This document shows, one piece after another, positions 1-8,114 of a stretch of DNA of 64,000 bases. Every line of letters starts with the position of its first letter. The stretch's first letter is position 1. The stretch is from Massilia mucilaginosa (GTDB lineage: Bacteria; Pseudomonadota; Gammaproteobacteria; Burkholderiales; Burkholderiaceae_D). The stretch spans positions 1 through 64,000 of the forward strand of contig NZ_WHJH01000035.1 in NCBI RefSeq assembly GCF_011682145.1. The letters are read 5' to 3'. A program made the translations under genes and the position numbers. The notes beneath the pieces were generated by a model. The model was not told the DNA's origin, ran no database searches, and was given only the letters and a program-made list of their open reading frames with translations.

Positions 1-426
1 CATCTGGCCGCCACGCGCAATGTAGCCATGCCTGGAAAGCTGGCGGTTGACGGCGTCAAAGATACTCTCGCTGGCACCGGCCTTGAGCAGGCGCTCCTTG
101 AACGTCCGGATCGTTGTCCGGTCCGGTGTCTGACTACTGGAACGCAGTCCGACAAAGTGCTGGAAGCTCAGGCGGTCGAGCAACTGGAATTCCATTTGTT
201 CGTCGCTCAGGTTGAACAACTGCTGGATCAGCAGGACGCGAACCATGAGTTCGGTCGGGAACGGAGGATGCCCGCCGCGTTCGCGGCCGGGACGGGGAGC
301 GGCTTCATCAACCGCATCGGCAAGCGCGATGAAGTCGACATGCTGCTCCATCACCTTGAGCGCATCACCAAGCTTGTTCAGCTTGGCTTCGCGTTCCTGG
401 TCGACAAACAGACTCGTCTTGATCAT
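1..426 (-). CDS. IS5-superfamily transposase, N-terminal 142 codons (runs off left edge)
   Basis: The minus strand carries an open frame from ATG 426 to the window edge. It begins MIKTSLFVDQEREAKLNKLG and later contains EQMEFQLLDRLSFQHFVGL and PDRTTIRTF. These are the features of the N-terminal DUF772 region of IS5-superfamily DDE transposases, where the block recognises the element ends. The catalytic DDE residues would lie beyond the window, so activity cannot be judged. The family call comes from recognition of these motifs. The plus-strand frame over the same bases is an antisense shadow. Confidence 0.85.
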   Translation of the reverse strand, partial: MIKTSLFVDQEREAKLNKLGDALKVMEQHVDFIALADAVDEAAPRPGRERGGHPPFPTELMVRVLLIQQLFNLSDEQMEFQLLDRLSFQHFVGLRSSSQTPDRTTIRTFKERLLKAGASESIFDAVNRQLSRHGYIARGGQM

Positions 427-489
427 GAAATTAGGTCAGCAACAGGAGCCGCTATGATGCCACGGCTGGGTCGGTTTTTCGAGGTGCCC
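1..489 (-). mobile_element. IS5-type insertion sequence, one end visible
   Basis: The transposase start is followed outward by about 60 bases of non-coding sequence and then by the minus-strand segment GGGCACCTCGAAAAAC (about 474-489). This is a plausible outer terminal inverted repeat, because the next bases (CTATAGG) resemble a short AT-centred target. The other end and the target duplication lie outside the window, so the boundary is approximate. The element sits inside remains of another insertion next to a broken aminotransferase gene. Confidence 0.55.
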
Positions 490-500
490 TATAGGCAAAT

Positions 501-548
501 GTCCACACCGTACAAACTCAGAACTAGTGTGTCCATGCCTGAAACTCA
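501..548. repeat. Pair of imperfect direct repeats, likely terminal repeats of a second (IS21-like) element
   Basis: GTCCACACCGTACAAACTCA (501-520) recurs as GTCCATGCCTGAAACTCA (531-548). Paired copies of a roughly 20-bp motif starting near TGTCCA, at the very point where a gene is cut, are typical of IS21-family termini, which carry several internal terminal repeats. No transposase of that family remains here. The identity of the element is an inference; the repeat itself is seen. Confidence 0.45.
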
Positions 549-1327
549 CCCTTGACGTGGTAGGTCTTGCCGAAGCTCGACACCACGAAGCTGCGTTCGG
601 CCAGTTCAGGATAGCGGCTCACCGACTCGTGGCGCGCGCCGTCGTAGACCATGTGCTCGTACACCTCGTCCGACAGGATCACGATGTCGCTGCCGCGCAC
701 GATGTCGCCAAGGGCCCGCATGTCGGCCGCGCGCAGCACCGAGCCGGTGGGGTTGTGCGGGGTGTTGATGACGATCAGGCGCGCGCGCGGCGTGACAGCG
801 GCGGCCAGCCGGTCCCACGGCACGGTGTAGCCTTGCTCGCCGAGCTGCATCGACACCAGGACCGGCACGCCGCCGGCCAGGGTAATGGCCGGCAGATAGC
901 TGTCGTAGGCCGGTTCGATCACGATCACCTCGTCGCCCGGATGCACGCAGCACAGGATGGCGGTGGTCAGGGCCTGGGTGGCGCCGGCGGTGACGGTGAT
1001 CTCGCTGGCGGCGTCGTACTGCGCGCCGTACACGGCCGCGATCTTGGCCGCGATGGCGCCGCGCAGGGCGGGCACGCCGGTCATCATCGGATACTGGTTG
1101 TGGCCGGCGCGCATGGCGGCGTCGACATGGTCGAGCAGGGCCGGCTCGCAGGCAAAGTCGGGGAAGCCCTGGCCCAGGTTGACCGCCCCATGCTCGCTGG
1201 CCAGCGCCGACATCAGCGAAAAAATGGTGGTGCCGACGGCGGGCAGGCGGGTGTGCAGGACGGGAGTGGACGTGGGCGATCTGGAAGTTGTGCGGACAGC
1301 TATTCTAGCGCAGGCGCGCGTGGCCAT
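524..1327 (-). pseudogene. PLP-dependent aminotransferase (methionine aminotransferase-like), C-terminus lost to an insertion
   Basis: Fold-type I aminotransferase related to YbdL-like methionine/glutamine aminotransferases. Visible motifs are TTIFSLMSALASEHGAVNLG and NLGQGFPDF, then TVTAGATQAL, the N-H-N-P loop as INTPHNPTG, SDEVYEHMVYDG, and the PLP-lysine segment VSSFGKTYHV. Homology stops just after the PLP-lysine motif (about position 554). It is replaced by a short foreign tail ending QAWTH, so the roughly 110-120 residues of the C-terminal small domain are missing. The enzyme should be inactive. The tail reads straight into the insertion-sequence repeats at 501-548. The N-terminal 20 or so residues look unusual, so the true start is uncertain. 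Confidence 0.85.
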
Positions 1328-1431
1328 CCGCCGGCCGCATGGGAAACAGCAGGGACCGGCGTGCGGCAGTGGTATGGTTGTGTACAGGAAGGTTCATTCC
1401 TGTGGGTCGTAAGGCAAGAAGAGGAAAACGG

Positions 1432-2448
1432 ATGGCGAACGAATACGACGCAGCGCTGACCTTCATGGCGGGATGCGTGATCGAGAAGGACTGTATTTAT
1501 CTGTGCGCAGAGCTCGACGGTCTCGATCCTGAAGAGCGGTACTCCCGCGTCCTCATCTTCGACAATCAAAAAACGCAGAACCAATGGGTTCGCCACGATT
1601 TGCCCGATTGGAAAGGTGTTTCGGTTTGCGTTGCCAGGACCGGACCGCGGCGCATGGTCTGCACCCTGTCCAGCGAAGGGCAAGTCCGGCTCGAATACGT
1701 CGGCGGCGACATCATCGAGCAGATTGCCGACGCCGGCTTGAGCACCCCCGAGGCGGACAAGTACGGCTACGTGAGCGCCATTCGTGAAATCGGCAAGCGG
1801 CTGTACGTGTGCGGCGGCATGGGACAGGTTTATCGCCGGGAGAATGAGACGTGGGTGCATGCCGACCAGGGCTTGCTGAAGTCGACGAGCGACTTCGATG
1901 CCAACCTGGCCCGACTTGTCGCGGGCGATCTCAGCGACACCGACGACTTGTTTGCGGACATGCGGATGCTGAGCGATATCGGCGGCATGAATGAGACCGA
2001 TATCTATACGGTTGGCGATTCAGGCCGGATTTTTCACTATGACGGAATGGCCTGGAGTCCGGTTCAGTGCGATGCTGATGCCGCACTGCTCGCCATCTGC
2101 TGCGCCAGCTCGGACGAGGTGTGGGTGTGCGGCGTTAACGGAACCCTGCTTCGAGGGAATTGGAAAGACGGCTTCGCTGCGATGGGGGCTGCCGATGTCG
2201 ATGAGATATTTTCCAGCGTCGCGGTATTTGGCGATACTGTCTATCTCGCCTCCGAGAGCGGCCTGTTCACCTTCGACGGAGAACACATTGAGCGATTAAG
2301 CACCGGCCTGGTTCCGAAAATTGCCGATGCCAACGTGCTTGAGGTGCAAGATGGCGTGCTGTGGTCGTTCGGATTCAAGGACCTGGCGTGGTTCGATGGA
2401 GCGGCGTGGACGCGTGTCGCATTTCCGGATAATCCACCGGTCCGCTAA
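1432..2448 (+). CDS. Hypothetical beta-propeller-like protein
   Basis: Protein of 338 residues with no recognised enzymatic motif. It has no signal peptide or membrane segment, so it is probably cytoplasmic. Short repeats of the type xxxVYVCGGMGQVYR, DIYTVGDSGRIFHYDGMAWS, EVWVCGVNGTLLRGNWKD and VYLASESGLFTFDGEHI recur about every 45 residues, with an aromatic/Gly-rich strand-turn-strand pattern. This is what a WD40- or Kelch-like propeller looks like. ATG 1432 is chosen because GAGG lies 7 bases upstream; a longer frame from 1339 has no such site and would encode an Arg-rich leader. It stands alone beside insertion-sequence remains, and its function is unknown. Confidence 0.7.
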   Translation: MANEYDAALTFMAGCVIEKDCIYLCAELDGLDPEERYSRVLIFDNQKTQNQWVRHDLPDWKGVSVCVARTGPRRMVCTLSSEGQVRLEYVGGDIIEQIADAGLSTPEADKYGYVSAIREIGKRLYVCGGMGQVYRRENETWVHADQGLLKSTSDFDANLARLVAGDLSDTDDLFADMRMLSDIGGMNETDIYTVGDSGRIFHYDGMAWSPVQCDADAALLAICCASSDEVWVCGVNGTLLRGNWKDGFAAMGAADVDEIFSSVAVFGDTVYLASESGLFTFDGEHIERLSTGLVPKIADANVLEVQDGVLWSFGFKDLAWFDGAAWTRVAFPDNPPVR

Positions 2449-2476
2449 AACAGCCGTCGCCGTCGCCGCCGACGGC

Positions 2477-2593
2477 TCAGGCCGGCGCGATCTGGAACAG
2501 CAGGTCGTTAAGCCGCTCGATGTCGACCGGTTTGACGAAATACTGGTCGAAGCCGGATTCGATGGCCGTGTTGCGGTCTTCCACCGGTCGCAA
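2477..2593 (-). pseudogene. Relic of the C-terminal end of a response-regulator receiver domain
   Basis: Reading the minus strand backward from a TGA at 2477-2479 gives a C-terminus with DRNTAIESGFDQYFVKPVDI followed by ERLNDLLFQIAPA. This matches the last helix-strand-helix of receiver domains, including the conserved lysine in V-K-P-V. Upstream of about 2593 the frame turns into unrelated sequence, with no phosphoacceptor aspartate and no start. It is therefore a remnant, probably of a hybrid histidine kinase like the intact one at 15604-17799. The matching ending (FARHFTKPIRLEDLDLAL in the intact kinase) supports the class, not a direct origin. Confidence 0.7.
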
Positions 2594-2698
2594 GCAATGC
2601 GCAAGGCCCTGCGCCAACCCTATAATCGGCGGTGGCGTTGCCGCCGACACCGATAAGGGAAATGAATTGCAAGCTGATATTCAGGTCGAGGTCGTTGT

Positions 2699-3781
2699 AT
2701 GAATCATGAAGAACCCAAACGTATCATCATCATCGGGGCAGGCATCGTCGGGGCATCGCTGGCGTACCATCTGGCGCGTAAAGGCGCGCAGGTCACGGTC
2801 GTTGAGGCCGAAGGCATCGCCTCCGGCGTGACCGGGCGATCATTTGCATGGCTTAATACGTCCAGTATCGGTCCTGATCCTATTGCGCAATTACGTGGCG
2901 CCGCCATTAGTGAGTACCGTCGCCTGGAAACGCAACTGCCTGGACTGAAGATACAGTGGACGGGGGCCCTGTCGTATGGCCTGAACGCAGGCGAATCCAT
3001 GCACGCTGAAACCATGCGGCCCGGCACGGTGCTGGTGAGCCGGTCCCGCATAACCCAGCTGGAACCGAATCTCAGGAAGCCGCCCGTCCAAGCCGTCTAC
3101 GCGCCAGAGCAGGGCGCGCTCGACGCGGTCGCAGCGACGCATGCATTGATCGCAGGCGCCAGGGAGCATGGGGCGACGATCCTCACGCAGACGCCGGTTG
3201 TCGGCCTTGTAGTCGAGGGCGCGCGGGTGACGGGGATCGAGACGGGCAGCGGCAGGATCGAGGCCGGCACGGTCGTACTGGCAGCCGGCACCGGCATCGG
3301 AAGGCTGAGCGAAAAATTGCATGTATCGCTTCCAATTGCATCCTCCCCGGCGGTATTGATTCGCTACACATCCCGGCCCGGTCTTGTCCGTACCATTATC
3401 TCCAGCCCTGAAATGGAGGTGCGGCAAGGCGCGGATGGGACCTTGTTCGCGGCCGAGGATTTCCTCGATGACGCCTTCGAAAACCAGCCATTGGCCATGG
3501 CGCTCCGCACCGCTGGCGCAATCGGCAATGAACTCGACGGGGTTGGTGAGATCAAGCCGGAATGGGCCTGTGTCGGCCTGCGGCCGATTCCGGCCGATGG
3601 CATTCCCATCATTGGATATCTTCCCGCTGTCGCGGGCCTGTACGTTTGCGCGATGCATCCGGGAGTGACATTGGCGGCGATCGCTGGCCGCCTTGCCAGC
3701 GAGGAGATCATGGATGGCGCGCGATCGGCAGCCCTCGGCCCATGCGGCCCGGAACGTTTCATGAGTACGCCAGCGACCTGA
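2699..3781 (+). CDS. FAD-dependent oxidoreductase, D-amino-acid/glycine oxidase (DAO) family
   Basis: 360-residue flavoprotein. The N-terminus has the dinucleotide-binding fold IIIIGAGIVGASLAYHLARK followed by the acidic VVEAEG that binds the adenosine ribose. The segment GVTGRSFAWLN fits the flavin-facing loop of the DAO family, and the C-terminal GLRPIPADGIPIIGY with CAMHPGVTLA is the second FAD-binding block. Such enzymes oxidise the C-N bond of amino acids or related amines; the substrate here cannot be told. No thi genes are nearby, so ThiO is not indicated. ATG 2699 follows a purine-rich stretch, and a TATAAT hexamer at 2621-2626 could be its -10 box, although no good -35 is seen. Confidence 0.85.
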   Translation: MNHEEPKRIIIIGAGIVGASLAYHLARKGAQVTVVEAEGIASGVTGRSFAWLNTSSIGPDPIAQLRGAAISEYRRLETQLPGLKIQWTGALSYGLNAGESMHAETMRPGTVLVSRSRITQLEPNLRKPPVQAVYAPEQGALDAVAATHALIAGAREHGATILTQTPVVGLVVEGARVTGIETGSGRIEAGTVVLAAGTGIGRLSEKLHVSLPIASSPAVLIRYTSRPGLVRTIISSPEMEVRQGADGTLFAAEDFLDDAFENQPLAMALRTAGAIGNELDGVGEIKPEWACVGLRPIPADGIPIIGYLPAVAGLYVCAMHPGVTLAAIAGRLASEEIMDGARSAALGPCGPERFMSTPAT

Positions 3782-3825
3782 CATCGTCGCACACATCGGC
3801 GTTCACCCGCTCAAGGCGGCGCCGC

Positions 3826-4278
3826 TCAGGCCGGCGCGGCCGCCGTCAGCTTGACCCAGGCTTCCGGCAGCATGATGCGGAACATGCCGGCCTGGGCGGT
3901 CTTGCGCGCGAGCTTGAGCAGGGCCTTGTCTTTGGTGATGAGGATGTCGGCGCCGGCGTCGCGCGCCAGTTCGAGGAACTTCTGGTCGTCGCGGTCGGTG
4001 CAGACCGGCAGGCGCACCGGCTTGGCGTCGGGCGCGAGCACGGTGATGACGGCGTCGAAGCGCGCGGCCGCGAGCGGGCGGCTGGCCTCGTCGAGCGGCA
4101 GGTGCTTGTAGTGCAGCACCACCAGGTATTCCTCGCGACAATCCGCGCGCGTGACCGCCTCGACCGCGCCGCTGTCGATGGCGGCCAGCAGGCTGGCCCA
4201 GCGGGGATCGTGGAAGACGAACAGGTCGAGGCAGACATTGGTGTCGAGCACGATGCGTTTGGCTGGAGCGGGTATCAT
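3826..4278 (-). CDS. PIN-domain protein, putative toxin component (PIN_3/COG1569 type)
   Basis: 150 residues. The start ATG 4278 puts the PIN strand RIVLDTNVCLDLFVF near the N-terminus, with the first metal-binding Asp in L-D-T-N. A central TRADCREEYLVVL supplies the conserved Glu, and CTDRDDQKFLELA with GADILITKDKALL carries the C-terminal acidic residues of the nuclease site. This is the single-domain family annotated as the toxin of toxin-antitoxin pairs, acting as a Mg-dependent RNase. No small antitoxin gene sits beside it. The neighbour yaaA starts only 37 bases away on the other strand. It could be an orphan or a non-toxic PIN nuclease. Confidence 0.8.
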   Translation of the reverse strand: MIPAPAKRIVLDTNVCLDLFVFHDPRWASLLAAIDSGAVEAVTRADCREEYLVVLHYKHLPLDEASRPLAAARFDAVITVLAPDAKPVRLPVCTDRDDQKFLELARDAGADILITKDKALLKLARKTAQAGMFRIMLPEAWVKLTAAAPA

Positions 4279-4315
4279 ATTGGTCTGTTTATTCGTAGTA
4301 AGTTGATTGAATCTT

Positions 4316-5086
4316 ATGCTGATTGTTTTGTCGCCCGCCAAATCGCTGGACCTTGACACACCCCCGACCACCACACTCCACACCACGCCCGATTTTCTTG
4401 ACCGTTCCAGCGCGCTGATCGACGTGCTGCGCCACTATTCGCCGGCCGAGTTGGGCAGTCTGATGCACATTTCCGACGCGCTGGCCGTGCTCAACGTTGG
4501 CCGCTATGCGAGCTGGAGCGCCGACACCAGGGACGCGCGCCAGGCCATCATGGCCTTCAACGGTGACGTGTACGCCGGTTTCGACGCCCGCTCGCTCAAA
4601 CCGGGCCAGCTCGACCATGCGCAACGCGGCGTGCGTATTCTATCCGGCCTGTACGGCGTGCTGCGTCCGCTCGACCTGATCCACCCGCACCGGCTGGAGA
4701 TGGGCACCAAGCTGGCCACCGGGGCGGGCAAGGACCTGTACGCCTTCTGGGGCGAGACAGTGACCGGTGCGCTGAACGCGGCGATTGCCGAGAACGGCGC
4801 GAAGGCGCTGGTCAACCTGGCGTCGGAAGAGTACTTCAAATCGGTCAAGCCCAAGCTCTTGAGCGTGCCGGTGATCACGCCCGTGTTCGAGGACTGGAAG
4901 GGCGGCAAGTACAAGATCATTTCGTTCTACGCCAAGCGGGCGCGCGGGTTGATGGCGCGGTATGCGGCGGTCAAGGGCATCGTGGACGCCGAGAAGTTAA
5001 AGAGCTTCAAGGTGGACGGCTATGCCTTCGACAAGAAGGATTCGGACGAGCGCACCTGGATTTTCCGGCGCAAGGTCGAAGACTGA
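4316..5086 (+). CDS. yaaA: Peroxide stress protein YaaA (DUF328/UPF0246)
   Basis: 256 residues, the usual family length. Family hallmarks are the start [68 protein letters not shown] and the C-terminal FKVDGYAFD. In E. coli YaaA is induced by OxyR and lowers free intracellular iron during hydrogen peroxide stress; it also has a DNA-binding fold. ATG 4316 is preferred over the upstream in-frame TTG 4307 because the family begins at [10 protein letters not shown]. It is divergent from the PIN gene across a 37-base gap that must hold both promoters. Confidence 0.95.
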   Translation: MLIVLSPAKSLDLDTPPTTTLHTTPDFLDRSSALIDVLRHYSPAELGSLMHISDALAVLNVGRYASWSADTRDARQAIMAFNGDVYAGFDARSLKPGQLDHAQRGVRILSGLYGVLRPLDLIHPHRLEMGTKLATGAGKDLYAFWGETVTGALNAAIAENGAKALVNLASEEYFKSVKPKLLSVPVITPVFEDWKGGKYKIISFYAKRARGLMARYAAVKGIVDAEKLKSFKVDGYAFDKKDSDERTWIFRRKVED

Positions 5087-5113
5087 CAACCATCTCCGGC
5101 GGCACTTACCGGC

Positions 5114-5307
5114 GGTGTCAGGTCTGACATTCGGACACGAGCTGAGCCTTCAACCCTCGGTGTCCAACCCTCGGTGTCAGCCCTCGGTGTCGTCAACCCT
5201 CGGTGTCAGGTCTGACATTCAGACACGAGCTCGACAATAACCGCGTCTGCGGTGGGATGTAGGGCAAGCGAATGTTCAGTCTGTGTCCGAATGTCAGACC
5301 TGACACC
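5114..5307. repeat. Dispersed-repeat cluster: three copies of a 30-bp palindromic-type unit and four tandem 14-16-bp units
   Basis: GGTGTCAGGTCTGACATTCG..GACACGAGCT occurs at 5114-5143 and, with one change, at 5202-5231. The same unit is inverted at 5282-5307. Between the first two copies the phrase CAACCCTCGGTGTC is repeated four times with small changes (5151-5164, 5165-5178, 5179-5191, 5192-5207). The cluster fills the space between the converging ends of yaaA and bamD. Each unit contains the short palindrome GTCAGGTCTGAC, so paired copies can form hairpins in RNA. It resembles REP/BIME elements; the family name is not known to me. Confidence 0.8.
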
Positions 5308-5321
5308 GGCGGGTGGGGCAA

Positions 5322-5345
5322 CAAAAAACCGGGTTTCCCCGGTCT
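5322..5345 (-). terminator. Rho-independent terminator of bamD
   Basis: On the minus strand the stem ACCGGG-gaaa-CCCGGT (5328-5343) is followed by TTTTTTGT. It lies about 25 bases past the bamD stop codon. The opposite face lacks a comparable T run, so it serves bamD rather than yaaA. Confidence 0.75.
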
Positions 5346-5369
5346 TTGATGTGCTCGCCATGGCGCGAT

Positions 5370-6200
5370 TTACTTTGCCGGGCTCTTCGATCGTGCCCAG
5401 AACTTCCACCACGCTTTTTCACCCAAGTTCGGATCGAGATATTTGCTGCCCGGGTAGTTGCGCTCGAAAATGCGCTTGGTGTCGTCACGCAGCTGCGGCA
5501 TGCCGAGCTTGTCGTAGTTGCGCATCATCAGGAATAGCGCTTCTTCGCGCGCCGGCGCATCCTGGTAGTCCGCCACCGCCGCCATCGCACGGTTCAGCGA
5601 CGCCAGGTAGGCGCCACGGTCATGGTAGTAGTTGGCAACGTGCACTTCGTACTGCGCCATCGCGTTGATCAAATACTTCATGCGGGCGATCGAATCGGCT
5701 GCATAGATGCTGTCGGGGAACTTGTCGACCAGCGCCTTGAAGGCGGCGAACGCTTCGCGCGTCGCTTTCGGGTCGCGCTCGGTCGGGTCTTGCTCGTACA
5801 CGAAGCTGAGGAAGCCGATCTGGTCGTTGAAGTTGATCAGCCCGCGCAGGTAGTACATGTAGTCGACGTTGGGGTGGTTCGGGTGCAGCTTGATGAAGCG
5901 CTCCACCGCCGCCAGCGCCTGCGCCTGGTCCTGGCTCTTGTAGTGGGCGTACGCAATCTCCATCTGCGCCTGCGCTGCATAATTGCCGAACGGGTAGTTG
6001 GTTTCGAGGCGCTCGAACAGCTTGATTGCCGCCTCGTAGTGACCACCCGCCATTTCTTCGCGTGCCTCAGCGTATAATTTCGTCACCGGCCAGTTTTTGG
6101 TCTCGTCGGTTTTTTCCGGCAACAAGCTGCATGCGGACAAACCGAGCAGAAGAGTAGTAGCAACAGTATTGGCAACAACACGCGATAATTTTTTTTGCAT
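5370..6200 (-). CDS. bamD: Outer-membrane assembly lipoprotein BamD
   Basis: 276 residues. The signal peptide ends in a lipobox, LLLGLSAC, so the mature protein is lipidated at Cys and faces the periplasm. After SLLPEK come TPR repeats: LYAEAREEMAGGHYEAAIKL, FERLETNYPFGNYAAQAQME, then HYKSQDQAQALAAVERFIKL and FAAFKALVDKFPDSIYAADS. BamD is the essential lipoprotein partner of BamA in outer-membrane protein insertion. The start is taken at ATG 6200; an in-frame TTG at 6212 would add four residues before another methionine. It is divergent from rluD, as in many betaproteobacteria. Confidence 0.95.
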   Translation of the reverse strand: MQKKLSRVVANTVATTLLLGLSACSLLPEKTDETKNWPVTKLYAEAREEMAGGHYEAAIKLFERLETNYPFGNYAAQAQMEIAYAHYKSQDQAQALAAVERFIKLHPNHPNVDYMYYLRGLINFNDQIGFLSFVYEQDPTERDPKATREAFAAFKALVDKFPDSIYAADSIARMKYLINAMAQYEVHVANYYHDRGAYLASLNRAMAAVADYQDAPAREEALFLMMRNYDKLGMPQLRDDTKRIFERNYPGSKYLDPNLGEKAWWKFWARSKSPAK

Positions 6201-6265
6201 AACTTTTTGCAAGAGAGTATTAACTGAGATTCAACGAAAGGCTGATTATAGCCGATGGGACTGCT

Positions 6266-7315
6266 GTGATATTAACTCCAACGCCGAATTCGGCGGATTT
6301 GCCCTTAGACCCCGATCTGGAGATCGACCTCGACGACGAGGCGGGCGACGAACACGTCGCTGCCGCCCCCGGCATCGACCTCTCTCCGATCCACCTCGAA
6401 CTGACGCCGGACGCCTGCGGCCACCGTCTGGACAAGGTCATTGCCGGCCTGGTTCCGCAATTTTCGCGCAGCCGCCTGCAACTGTGGTTCGACGCCGGCC
6501 ACGTGCTGGTCGACGGCAAGCCCGCGCGCGGCAAAGATACCGCCTATGGCGACGAAGCGGTCGTCATCCTGCCACAAAGCGCGCCGGAAGACGAGGCCTA
6601 CACGCCGGAAGCGATGGAATTGAACATCGTTTTCGAGGACGAGCATATCATCGTCATCAATAAACCGGCCGGACTGGTCGTGCATCCGGGCGCCGGCAAC
6701 TGGGCCGGCACCTTGCTCAACGGCTTGCTGCACCATTGCCCGCAGCTGGCCGGCGTGCCGCGCGCGGGCATCGTGCACCGGCTCGACAAGGACACCAGCG
6801 GCCTGATGGTGATCGGCAAAACCCTGGCGGCGCAAACCGACCTGGTGCGCCAGTTGCAGGCACGCAGCGTCAAGCGCGAGTACTTTGCGCTGGTCTGGGG
6901 CACGCCGCAACTGAGCAGCACCATCGACGCGTCGATGGGCCGCCACCCGAAAGACCGGGTCAAGATGGCGGTGTCGACCAATTTTTCGGCCAAGCCGGCC
7001 ATTACGCACTATCAGCGCATCGCCACCGGTATGTTGGACCGTCGTCCCGTCAGTTTGGTTCAATGCCAGCTCGAGACCGGCCGCACCCACCAGATCCGCG
7101 TGCACATGCTGTCGATCGGCTTCGCGCTGGTGGGCGACGCCGTGTACGGCAAGCAGCATCTGACGCCGGTATTCCCGCGCCAGGCGCTGCAGGCGCGCCG
7201 CCTGGGGCTGGTGCATCCGGATAGCGGCGAGGATATGGAATGGATCGTCCCGCTGGCCGACGATTTTGCCGAGCTGATCGAGCGCGCCGGCATTCCCGAG
7301 CCCGAGCAGGTCTGA
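6266..7315 (+). CDS. rluD: 23S rRNA pseudouridine(1911/1915/1917) synthase RluD
   Basis: 349 residues. The N-terminal S4-like domain reads LTPDACGHRLDKVIAGLVPQ and SRSRLQLWFDAGHVLVDGK. The catalytic block AGIVHRLDKDTSGLMVIGKT holds the essential Asp of the H-R-L-D motif, and the C-terminal QCQLETGRTHQIRVHM is the RluA-family signature. The enzyme makes pseudouridines in helix 69 of 23S rRNA. An acidic N-terminal extension of about 45 residues precedes the S4 domain. The start is GTG 6266. Its stop codon overlaps the pgeF start (TGATG), so the two are translationally coupled. Confidence 0.95.
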   Translation: MILTPTPNSADLPLDPDLEIDLDDEAGDEHVAAAPGIDLSPIHLELTPDACGHRLDKVIAGLVPQFSRSRLQLWFDAGHVLVDGKPARGKDTAYGDEAVVILPQSAPEDEAYTPEAMELNIVFEDEHIIVINKPAGLVVHPGAGNWAGTLLNGLLHHCPQLAGVPRAGIVHRLDKDTSGLMVIGKTLAAQTDLVRQLQARSVKREYFALVWGTPQLSSTIDASMGRHPKDRVKMAVSTNFSAKPAITHYQRIATGMLDRRPVSLVQCQLETGRTHQIRVHMLSIGFALVGDAVYGKQHLTPVFPRQALQARRLGLVHPDSGEDMEWIVPLADDFAELIERAGIPEPEQV

Positions 7316-8103
7316 TGCACGGCGTGCATCTCATCGCACCCGACTGGCCGGACATGCCGGCCGGCGTGGGCGCCATCGCCACCACCCGCGTCGGCGGCGT
7401 CAGTCCGGCGCCGTATGACGATGGCGCCGGCGGCGGTGGGCTGAACCTGGGCAAGCATGTGGGCGACGATCCGGTGCTGGTCGGCCTGAACCGCGAGCGC
7501 CTGCGCCAGACGCTGCCGGGCGAGCCGGCCTGGATTTCGCAGGTGCATGGTATCGCCGTGGTCGATGCCGCCAGCGTGCAGCCGGGCCAGCCGGTGCGGG
7601 TGGGCGACGCCAGCGTCGCGCACGCGCCAGGCGTGGTGTGCGCGGTCATGACCGCCGATTGCCTGCCGGTGCTGTTCGCTTCACTGGACGGCAAGGTGGT
7701 GGGCGCGGCGCATGCCGGCTGGCGCGGGCTGGCGGCGGGCGTGCTGGGCGAGACGGTGGCGTCCATGCGCGCGGCTGGCGCCGGCCAGATCAGCGCCTGG
7801 CTGGGGCCGGCCATCGGGCCGAGCCAGTTCGAAGTCGGCAGCGACGTGGTCGACAGCTTCGCCGCCCAGGCGCGTGGAGAAGAAGAGGCGGCATCGATTG
7901 CGCAGGCCTTCGCCGCGTTTCCCGGGCGTCCGGGCAAGTTTTTGGCGGATATCTACATGCTGGCGCGCATCGTGCTGGCGCGCGATGGCGTACACCGTGT
8001 TTCCGGCGGGACCTATTGCACTGCAAGCGAGCGCGGCCGCTTCTATTCCTACCGCCGCGACCAGGTCACCGGCCGCCAGGCCAGCCTGATCTGGATCAAG
8101 TAG
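7315..8103 (+). CDS. pgeF: Peptidoglycan editing factor PgeF / YfiH-LACC1 family purine nucleoside phosphorylase
   Basis: 262 residues. Family marks are ATTRVGGVSPAPYD, LNLGKHVGDDP, WISQVHG with the metal-binding His, VMTADCLPVLFA with the catalytic Asp-Cys, AAHAGWRGLAAGVLGETV with the second metal His, and WLGPAIGPSQFEVG. YfiH/LACC1 enzymes act on adenosine and related nucleosides. In E. coli the protein removes mis-incorporated L-serine-containing precursors from peptidoglycan synthesis. ATG 7315 overlaps the rluD stop codon, the standard rluD-yfiH arrangement, so both genes share one transcript. Confidence 0.93.
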   Translation: MHGVHLIAPDWPDMPAGVGAIATTRVGGVSPAPYDDGAGGGGLNLGKHVGDDPVLVGLNRERLRQTLPGEPAWISQVHGIAVVDAASVQPGQPVRVGDASVAHAPGVVCAVMTADCLPVLFASLDGKVVGAAHAGWRGLAAGVLGETVASMRAAGAGQISAWLGPAIGPSQFEVGSDVVDSFAAQARGEEEAASIAQAFAAFPGRPGKFLADIYMLARIVLARDGVHRVSGGTYCTASERGRFYSYRRDQVTGRQASLIWIK

Positions 8104-8114
8104 GCCACGCGGCC

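Noticed and set aside
2621-2626. TATAAT as a firm promoter of the FAD oxidoreductase gene
   Set aside because: No acceptable -35 hexamer 16-18 bases upstream, so it is only mentioned in the gene entry.
5151-5207. Tandem repeats as a possible CRISPR array
   Set aside because: The units are 13-16 bases and directly adjacent, with no spacers of constant length, and no cas genes are near.
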